Source of the DNA: an uncultured Clostridia bacterium
Lineage (GTDB): Bacteria > Bacillota > Clostridia > Christensenellales > Pumilibacteraceae
Assembly: GCA_947385185.1 (NCBI GenBank)
Contig: CANDJX010000085.1
Span: 1-6,816, forward strand
Reading direction: 5' to 3'
Length of the DNA stretch: 6,816 bases
Part shown: one piece after another, positions 1-5,129 of the stretch
How the letters are laid out: each line of letters opens with the position of its first letter
How positions within the stretch are numbered: position 1 is the stretch's first letter
Translations under genes and position numbers: made by a program
Notes under the pieces: generated by a model
The model's input: only the letters and a program-made list of their open reading frames with translations
Told to the model about the DNA's origin: nothing
The model's database searches: none

Positions 1-1350
1 CTTGTTTATCTCTGGCTTACGTCCAAACTGAAGGACATCAGGCGCACGTATATGTATCACGGCGCGGAGCACCGTACCATAAACTGCTATGAACATAATC
101 TCGAACTGACGGTCGAAAACGTCCAGAGCTGCTCGACCAGGCACGCGCGTTGCGGCACTACGTTCATGTTTTATACCGTGCTCATAAGCGTGCTTATAGT
201 CACGCTCGTGACCTGGGTGCTGTCGCTTTTCGGGCTTACATCGATGTATATGCAGGCTCTGTGCGGCGAAACGGCGGGAAAAATTCTTTATAACGTGATT
301 TGCATGGGCATAGGACTGCTCTGCCTGCCCGTGATCGCGGGCGTGAGTTACGAGTTTTTGCGTCTTGTCGCCAAAGCGCCGGATAACGCGTTCTTTATGA
401 TATTCAAGGCTCCGGGATTCGCGCTTCAGGCGCTTACGACCAAACTTCCCGACGACGGAATGGCGGAAGCCGCGATCGAGGCTTTCGAAACGGTGCTCGA
501 AATGGACGCGGATCAGTCGATCCCCACCGTGGATTTTTATGAAATGACTATGGTTTCGGCGCGGCGGTACATCGAAAAGAAGTACGCCGAAGCGGGCATA
601 GACGACCCGTCCGAACCCGACTGGTTGCTTTGCGACGTTCTCGGCGTAAGCCGTACCGGACTCGCGCGCGTGAATAAGCTCGACAAAGCACAGGCGACGA
701 AGCTCAGAGAATGCGTAAAGAAACGTATAAGCGGACTGCCGCTCGATTATATTACGGGCAAGAGCGATTTCCTCGGTTATGAAATCAAGGTGGACGAAAG
801 AGTGCATCTGCCGCGCATGGAAACCGAAACGGTCGCGCTCGAAGCGATAAAACTTATAGAAAAGAACGGGTATAAGACCGCGCTCGATCTTATGACGGGA
901 AGCGGGTGCATAGCGCGCGCTCTTGCCGGGCGTACGACCGCGAAAATTACGGCGTCGGACGTTTCCGCTCCAGCGCTCGAAGTCGCGCGAAGCAATCTGC
1001 CCGACTCGGTTGACACGGTCGAAAGCGACTGCTTTGATAATATTGACGGCAAATTCGATATTATCGTTTCCAATCCGCCGTATATAAGAAGCGGGGAAAT
1101 AGACGGTTTGCAGAAAGAAGTGACGTGCCAGCCGCGCATAAGTCTGGACGGCGGCGCGGACGGGCTCGCGTTTTATAAAAGAATAGCGAAAGAAGCCGAG
1201 GAACATTTGACGGACGGCGGCGCGCTTGTGCTCGAGATCGGGCACGATCAGGCGGAGGACGTAGTCGGACTGCTCGTAGGCTATAAAGACGTGAAGGTGA
1301 TACGCGACTTGAGCGGAAGCGACCGTTGCGTCACGGCGATAAAAAAATGA
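1..1350 (+). CDS. prmC: DUF1385 membrane protein fused to release factor glutamine methyltransferase PrmC (5' partial)
   Basis: The reading frame is open from base 1, so the start lies upstream; 449 residues are visible. Visible residues 1-169 are the C-terminal part of a DUF1385 (YqhQ-like) membrane domain: the MYHGAEHRTINCYE and STRHARCGT motifs, two hydrophobic segments (about 55-78 and 95-117), and the closing LTTKLPDDGM stretch. From about residue 184 a complete PrmC/HemK follows: N-terminal helical domain, PLDYITG, SAM-binding ALDLMTGSGCIA (294-305), and the catalytic NPPY (358-361). PrmC methylates the Gln of the GGQ motif in release factors using S-adenosylmethionine, and its substrate gene prfA follows directly. 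No stop and no convincing ribosome binding site separates the two parts; ATGs at 544 and 550 lack a Shine-Dalgarno. Two usually conserved positions differ: RPETE reads RMETE, and the Gly/Cys of DLGTGSG is Met. The role of DUF1385 is unknown. The stop overlaps the prfA start as ATGA. Confidence 0.93.
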   Translation, partial: LVYLWLTSKLKDIRRTYMYHGAEHRTINCYEHNLELTVENVQSCSTRHARCGTTFMFYTVLISVLIVTLVTWVLSLFGLTSMYMQALCGETAGKILYNVICMGIGLLCLPVIAGVSYEFLRLVAKAPDNAFFMIFKAPGFALQALTTKLPDDGMAEAAIEAFETVLEMDADQSIPTVDFYEMTMVSARRYIEKKYAEAGIDDPSEPDWLLCDVLGVSRTGLARVNKLDKAQATKLRECVKKRISGLPLDYITGKSDFLGYEIKVDERVHLPRMETETVALEAIKLIEKNGYKTALDLMTGSGCIARALAGRTTAKITASDVSAPALEVARSNLPDSVDTVESDCFDNIDGKFDIIVSNPPYIRSGEIDGLQKEVTCQPRISLDGGADGLAFYKRIAKEAEEHLTDGGALVLEIGHDQAEDVVGLLVGYKDVKVIRDLSGSDRCVTAIKK

Positions 1351-2408
1351 ACAAAGAAAAGCTCGAATCCATAATATCGCGGTACAACGCGTTGAGTGAA
1401 AAAATAGCCGATCCCGAGGTGATTGCGGATACGGCTGCATGGAGCAAACTTTGCAAAGAACATACGTCGCTTACCCCCGTCGCGGAAAAGTACGACGAAC
1501 TTTCCAAAGCCGAACGCGAGCTTGCCGAAGCCGAAGAATTGCTTTCCGACCCGGACATGAAAGAGCTTGCCGAGGAAGAAATAGGCGAAAAGCGTAAGGA
1601 CATCTCGCGGATTGAGGAAGAACTGAAAATACTGTTGCTCCCCAAAGATCCGAACGACGACAAGAACGTCATAATAGAGATCCGCGGCGGCGCGGGCGGT
1701 GAAGAAGCGGCGCTGTTCGGCGCCGATCTTATGCGTATGTATAAGATGTACGCAGACCGCGCGGGACTGAAAGTCGAGGACATGAGCATGAATATGACCG
1801 AACTCGGCGGCGTGAAAGAAGCCGTGTTCATGCTTTCGGGGTCGGAAGTCTACGGACGGCTCAAATTCGAGTCCGGCGTTCATCGCGTTCAGCGCGTGCC
1901 CGAAACCGAAACGCAGGGACGCATTCACACTTCCACCGTGACCGTTGCCGTTCTGCCCGAAGCCGAGGACGTAAACGTCGAAATTCTCGATAAAGACGTG
2001 CGGATAGACACTTACAGAAGCGGCGGCGCGGGCGGTCAGCACATAAACAAGACGGACTCCGCCGTGCGTATGACGCATATCCCGACGGGCATAGTCGTAT
2101 GCTGCGAGGACGAGCGCAGTCAGATGAAAAACCGCGATAAAGCCATGAAAGTGCTCAAAGCGCGCGTATACGATCATTACAGTTCGATTGCGGAAAAGGA
2201 ATATTCGGACAAACGGCGCAGTCAGGTCGGGACGGGGGATCGGAGCGAGCGTATCAGAACGTATAACTTTCCGCAAGGGCGGGTGACCGATCACCGCATA
2301 GGTCTGTCGCTTTATAATATCGTCGATTTTATGAACGGCGATATAGACGAAATGCTCGAAGCGCTCAGGCTTGCCGATATTACCGCAAGGCTCGAACGGG
2401 GGATTTGA
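1347..2408 (+). CDS. prfA: Peptide chain release factor 1 (RF1)
   Basis: 353 residues, about the normal RF1 length. RF1 recognises UAA and UAG stop codons in the ribosomal A site and triggers peptidyl-tRNA hydrolysis. The protein has an N-terminal helical region rich in Glu and Lys (about 1-95), the GGAGGEEAALF motif near 114, the tripeptide anticodon PET at 185-187 (the PxT form that marks RF1; RF2 has SPF), and the catalytic GGQ at 229-231 within RSGGAGGQHINKTDSAVR. The C-terminal NFPQGRVTDHR is also typical. The ATG at 1347 gives the family N-terminus MNKEKLESI; an in-frame TTG at 1326 is less likely. No good Shine-Dalgarno precedes the ATG, but it overlaps the prmC stop as ATGA, so translational coupling is the probable start mechanism. 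Q231 is the expected target of the upstream PrmC. Confidence 0.97.
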   Translation: MNKEKLESIISRYNALSEKIADPEVIADTAAWSKLCKEHTSLTPVAEKYDELSKAERELAEAEELLSDPDMKELAEEEIGEKRKDISRIEEELKILLLPKDPNDDKNVIIEIRGGAGGEEAALFGADLMRMYKMYADRAGLKVEDMSMNMTELGGVKEAVFMLSGSEVYGRLKFESGVHRVQRVPETETQGRIHTSTVTVAVLPEAEDVNVEILDKDVRIDTYRSGGAGGQHINKTDSAVRMTHIPTGIVVCCEDERSQMKNRDKAMKVLKARVYDHYSSIAEKEYSDKRRSQVGTGDRSERIRTYNFPQGRVTDHRIGLSLYNIVDFMNGDIDEMLEALRLADITARLERGI

Positions 2409-2413
2409 CGCCG

Positions 2414-3586
2414 TTGAACAGGATAGATTATAACAACGAATACGAAAAACTCGTCGGAAGTCTGACCGGTCGCCCCCGACTGCTGCTCCATACCTGTTGC
2501 GCGCCCTGTCTTGCGACCGCCGTCGAGTCGGTAACGGCGCATTTCGACGTTACGCTGTATTATTACAATCCGAATATTTATCCCGAAGCCGAATACGAAA
2601 AACGGTTGGGCGAGATCGAAAAGCTCGTCAACGCGCTTGGAATTAAAGTCGGTATAATAGCCGAGCCGTACGAACGTGCGGCGTACGACCGCGCGGTCGG
2701 TTTGTATAAAGGCGGGAAAGAACACGGCGAAAAGTGCGCGTTCTGTCTTTCCGACAGACTTCGCGCGGCGGCGCGGACGGCGGCGGCAGGCGGTTACGAT
2801 TATTTTTCGACCACGCTTACTGCAAGCCCGCTGAAAGACGCCGCGTTTCTGAACGAAACCATGCGCGTGCTGTCGGAAGAATACGGCGTCGGGTTTATGC
2901 CGTGCGATTTCAAAAAGAAAGGCGGCGGATTGCGCTCCAAGGCTTTGTGCGAGCGGTTCGGCATATATCGCCAGAAATATTGCGGTTGCACTCCTCCGCG
3001 CGTCACCGTCGCGGTCACGGGCGGGATTGCGAGCGGAAAATCGACGTTTACGCGTATGCTCGGCGAGCTCGGAGCATATACTATCGACGCAGACGGGATA
3101 ACGCGCGAACTTCAGACGGAAGGCAGCGACGTCAATTCGGCGATCAAACGCGAGTTTCCGAACGCCGTGAAATGCGGCGCACTTGACAGAGCCGAGCTTA
3201 AACGAGAGGTGTTTTCCGATCCGGCGAGGCTTAAGGCGCTCGAAGCCATAGTCCACCCCGCGGTGGGCAAAGAGCTTGTCAGACGCATAGCCGCCGCGGA
3301 CGCGGAGATCGTCGTCGCGGAAGTGCCGCTCTTGTTCGAATGCGACTTAGGCTGTATTGCCGACGTTACGGTGAACGTCGAAGCGAGCGGCGAACTCAGA
3401 CGTGCTCGGGCGGAGAAGCGCGACGGCATGACCGGCGAGATGTTCGACTCGGTCGCGGCGGCGCAGATGAGCGGCGACGAACGCAAACGTCTGGCGGACG
3501 TGACCGTCGAAAACGACGGCGACGCCGAAGCGTTATATCTGCAGGCAAGGGAGCTTATGACAAAATGCAAGGCGATGTTAAAATAA
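2414..3586 (+). CDS. queH-coaE: Fusion protein: epoxyqueuosine reductase QueH + dephospho-CoA kinase CoaE
   Basis: One 390-residue frame holds two complete enzymes. Residues 1-192 are QueH (formerly DUF208), the iron-sulfur enzyme that reduces epoxyqueuosine to queuosine in tRNA. It has LLLHTCCAPC (Cys28, 29, 32), YYYNPNIYPEAEYEKR, EKCAFC (Cys108, 111), TTLTASPLKD, and YRQKYCGC (Cys190, 192). Residues 196-390 are CoaE, which phosphorylates the ribose 3'-OH of dephospho-CoA with ATP, the last step of CoA synthesis. It has a P-loop GGIASGKS (203-210; the usual form is GGIGSGKS), DADGITREL, AIVHP, PLLFE, and the lid region KRDGM. The joint is only Thr-Pro-Pro, and no start codon exists there. 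I prefer the TTG at 2414 because it gives the QueH-like N-terminus MNRIDY and lies 10 nt after GGGGGA (2398-2403). A TTG at 2405, overlapping the prfA stop as TTGA, is the alternative. Confidence 0.92.
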   Translation: MNRIDYNNEYEKLVGSLTGRPRLLLHTCCAPCLATAVESVTAHFDVTLYYYNPNIYPEAEYEKRLGEIEKLVNALGIKVGIIAEPYERAAYDRAVGLYKGGKEHGEKCAFCLSDRLRAAARTAAAGGYDYFSTTLTASPLKDAAFLNETMRVLSEEYGVGFMPCDFKKKGGGLRSKALCERFGIYRQKYCGCTPPRVTVAVTGGIASGKSTFTRMLGELGAYTIDADGITRELQTEGSDVNSAIKREFPNAVKCGALDRAELKREVFSDPARLKALEAIVHPAVGKELVRRIAAADAEIVVAEVPLLFECDLGCIADVTVNVEASGELRRARAEKRDGMTGEMFDSVAAAQMSGDERKRLADVTVENDGDAEALYLQARELMTKCKAMLK

Positions 3587-4059
3587 AACACAGTATCGTA
3601 CTTTTTGCCGTTATCGCAGCGATAACGGCATTATATTTCGTTGCAGCGAGTTTTTTCCCGCTTTCCTATGCGGCGGAGATAAAGGAAGCGAGCGAAAAGT
3701 TCGGGCTGGACGAAAACCTTATAAGAGCGGTCATCATGACCGAGAGCGGTTACGACGAGTCTGCGGTGAGCGGAGCGGGTGCGGAAGGGCTTATGCAGCT
3801 CATGCCGAGCACGCGCAAATGGATCTCCGAGAGCGTCGGAATACCGTCGGACGGAAGCGCGAGGAGCGAGATCCTCCTCGGCTCGGCGTACTTGCGCTAT
3901 CTGCTCGACCTGACCGGCGACGAAACCGACGCGCTTATGTCGTACAATGCGGGATATTCGAACGTACTGAAATGGAAACAGGGAGCCGAGCCGTTTCCCG
4001 AAACCGTGGAGTACGTGCGCAGAGTGCGGTTTTTCGGAAAAATTTACTCGTTGCTCTGA
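3565..4059 (+). CDS. Small membrane-anchored lytic transglycosylase (SLT domain)
   Basis: 164 residues. Residues 9-34 form an uncleaved signal anchor or signal peptide, followed by a compact SLT/GH23 goose-lysozyme-like domain (about 36-164). The family motifs are present: AVIMTESGYD with the catalytic Glu60, GLMQLMPST (75-83), LGSAYLRYLL (105-114), SYNAGYSNV (126-134, family AYNAGxGNV), and ETVEYVRRV (146-154). Such enzymes cleave the MurNAc-GlcNAc bond of peptidoglycan outside the membrane, leaving 1,6-anhydro ends. The ATG at 3565 overlaps the end of the queH-coaE frame by 22 nt and is preceded by AAGGGAG at 3547-3553, 11 nt upstream. A frame open further upstream is only out-of-frame coaE sequence. 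This is a short, single-domain version. A coaE-transglycosylase pair is, as far as I recall, common in Clostridia. Confidence 0.9.
   Translation: MQGDVKIKHSIVLFAVIAAITALYFVAASFFPLSYAAEIKEASEKFGLDENLIRAVIMTESGYDESAVSGAGAEGLMQLMPSTRKWISESVGIPSDGSARSEILLGSAYLRYLLDLTGDETDALMSYNAGYSNVLKWKQGAEPFPETVEYVRRVRFFGKIYSLL
3606..3630. repeat. 25-bp near-perfect palindrome inside the transglycosylase gene
   Basis: Two perfect 12-bp arms, TGCCGTTATCGC (3606-3617) and GCGATAACGGCA (3619-3630), flank a single A. In mRNA this would fold as an 11-bp stem with a CAG loop. It starts 20 nt after the queH-coaE stop and 42 nt into the transglycosylase frame, where it encodes part of the membrane anchor (AVIAAITA). 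A loosely U-rich stretch (TTATATTT) follows. It might pause or attenuate transcription or slow translation, or be an operator; it may also be chance from repetitive Ala/Ile codons. Confidence 0.7.
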
Positions 4060-4063
4060 CCGC

Positions 4064-4092
4064 TTGACCGCAGTCGCCGATTTTGGTATAAT
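4064..4092 (+). promoter_or_regulatory. Sigma-A type promoter of the WYL regulator gene, with extended -10
   Basis: A -35 box TTGACC (4064-4069) is separated by exactly 17 bp from a perfect -10 TATAAT (4087-4092), which is preceded by TGG (4084-4086), an extended -10 element. It begins 5 nt after the transglycosylase stop. Expected transcription starts are around 4097-4102, and the ATG is at 4102. A 7-bp direct repeat TGACCGC (4057-4063 and 4065-4071, period 8) overlaps the -35 box and could be a regulator contact site; this last point is inference. Confidence 0.85.
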
Positions 4093-4101
4093 TTGTATAT
4101 T

Positions 4102-5025
4102 ATGAACATTTCGGTTCTTTACGGTATTCTTATCATGCTTATAAGCAATCGCCGCGTGCGCCGCGACGAACTTGCCGCGCACTTCGAGGTCTCGCCGCGT
4201 ACCGTGCAAAGGTATGTGGACGAGCTTATCGCGGGCGGCGTTCCGATAGACGCGATCGCGGGGAAGCACGGCGGATATTTTATATCCGACAGCTATAAAA
4301 TGCCGTATCTTCTGTTTACGCCGGACGAACTCGGGCGCTTGAAAATGTGTCTGACCGCATTCGGCGGGACTTTCAAGGACGGTGTGACCGAACGCGTATA
4401 CGATAAACTTACCGCGCTCGAAAACGGCGCGCCCGTGTGTCAGTCGCCGCCGCTCGTCATCGATTCGGACGCCTGGAACGGATGCGCAGGCTCTCTCCAA
4501 TCCCGACTGGACGCCGTTCAGACCGCGATTTCGGACAATCGCGCGCTTATGGTAAACTATACCGATAAGAACGGCAGATCCTCGAGACGTAAGATCGATC
4601 CGTACACCCTCGCGCTCAAAGAAGGCGTATGGTACGTTTACGGAAGGTGTCATATACATAACGATTTCAGGTTGTTCAGGCTTGCGAGAATGAAAGGGAT
4701 AGAATTCACCGAAGAAATTTTCGCCCGACGACCCGACGCCGACGTAAGGTCCGCTTTGTCCGTAAGTCTCGGCGACCGTATAAATATCGAGCTCGAGTTC
4801 GACGAGTCCGCGCTGGCGGGAATAGAAGAATGGCTGGGCGCGGAGTCGGTAAGGCGCTCGAACAAGCTCGTTTGCCGCGCCATAGTGGGGGACGGAGACG
4901 ACCTTGTGCGTAAGATATTGTCGTTCGGAACGCGTGTGCGCGTATCTGCTCCGCGCCGTCTTGCCGAACGCGTCAATGAGGTTGCGGAAGAAATTGCGGC
5001 GCAGAACCGTAAAAATTTTATATAA
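4102..5025 (+). CDS. YafY/PafC-like transcriptional regulator with HTH and WYL domains
   Basis: 307 residues. Residues 1-60 are a winged helix-turn-helix: LYGILIMLISNRRVRRDELAAHFEVSPRTVQ contains the helices in sequence, followed by RYVDELIAGG and a GKHGGYFI wing. Residues about 135-200 form the WYL domain, with NRALMVNYTDKNGR, KIDPYTL, and WYVYGRC (177-183) as the WYL signature variant; a WCX-type C-terminal extension (about 226-303) follows. WYL proteins are usually ligand- or nucleic-acid-sensing activators or repressors; the effector here is unknown. The ATG at 4102 matches the family N-terminus. The next ATG (4135) would remove the first helix, and an in-frame TTG at 4093 would lie within a base of the -10 box. 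No Shine-Dalgarno is present, consistent with a leaderless mRNA. The gene stands between the housekeeping operon and a pseudopeptidase-like gene with its own promoter, which is a possible target. Confidence 0.9.
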   Translation: MNISVLYGILIMLISNRRVRRDELAAHFEVSPRTVQRYVDELIAGGVPIDAIAGKHGGYFISDSYKMPYLLFTPDELGRLKMCLTAFGGTFKDGVTERVYDKLTALENGAPVCQSPPLVIDSDAWNGCAGSLQSRLDAVQTAISDNRALMVNYTDKNGRSSRRKIDPYTLALKEGVWYVYGRCHIHNDFRLFRLARMKGIEFTEEIFARRPDADVRSALSVSLGDRINIELEFDESALAGIEEWLGAESVRRSNKLVCRAIVGDGDDLVRKILSFGTRVRVSAPRRLAERVNEVAEEIAAQNRKNFI

Positions 5026-5050
5026 AAATAAAAAAGTACCTTAAAACAGT

Positions 5051-5079
5051 TTGAAAAAACCGTATCGGTATGATAGAAT
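5051..5079 (+). promoter_or_regulatory. Sigma-A type promoter of the M28-like membrane protein gene, with extended -10
   Basis: A -35 box TTGAAA (5051-5056) and a -10 box TAGAAT (5074-5079) are 17 bp apart, and TGA at 5071-5073 gives an extended -10. A start near 5085-5087 (GGA) would leave a leader of about 44 nt before the ATG at 5130. The surrounding 5026-5129 gap is AT-rich compared with the genes. I see no hairpin terminator for the WYL gene in it. Confidence 0.8.
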
Positions 5080-5086
5080 AATACGG
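5060..5086. promoter_or_regulatory. Inverted repeat flanking the -10 box (candidate operator)
   Basis: The arms CCGTAT (5060-5065) and ATACGG (5081-5086) are perfect reverse complements separated by 15 bp that contain the extended -10 box. A smaller element, ACCG-TAT-CGGT (5059-5069), shares the left arm in the promoter spacer. A dimeric repressor bound here would block RNA polymerase. Six-bp arms can occur by chance, so this is a candidate only. Confidence 0.35.
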
Positions 5087-5096
5087 ATAGCGACAA

Positions 5097-5110
5097 ATAT
5101 TTCGAAATAT
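5097..5110. promoter_or_regulatory. 14-bp perfect palindrome in the leader of the M28-like gene (candidate operator)
   Basis: ATATTTCGAAATAT is its own reverse complement. It lies about 11-24 nt after the predicted transcription start and just before the Shine-Dalgarno GAGGA (5116-5120). The position suits a roadblock operator for a dimeric regulator. As RNA it would be a weak, AU-rich hairpin. No copy is seen at the WYL promoter, so autoregulation through the same site is not supported. Confidence 0.4.
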
Positions 5111-5129
5111 AAAGCGAGGAAACTTATAA

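Noticed and set aside
1281..2294. Long minus-strand open frame opposite prfA (337 codons)
   Set aside because: It is a shadow of prfA: rich in Phe, His and Arg with no recognisable motif, while the + strand encodes an unmistakable RF1.
2312..3256. Long minus-strand open frame opposite queH-coaE (314 codons)
   Set aside because: Arg-rich composition produced by the NCG codon bias of the real gene; no family motif, and fully antisense to two recognisable enzymes.
3340..3564. Upstream extension of the transglycosylase frame
   Set aside because: This stretch is Arg-rich out-of-frame coaE sequence; the real N-terminus with the membrane anchor begins at the ATG at 3565.
3606..3640. Palindrome as a Rho-independent terminator after coaE
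   Set aside because: The stem is strong but is followed by a mixed TTATATTTCG rather than a T tract, and it lies inside an intact gene that continues to 4059.
3631..4659. Minus-strand open frame of 342 codons spanning the transglycosylase and WYL genes
   Set aside because: It crosses a near-consensus + strand promoter and two recognisable + strand genes, and it has no domain motif.
5026..5058. Terminator for the WYL gene
   Set aside because: The region is A-rich with no inverted repeat able to form a stable stem.
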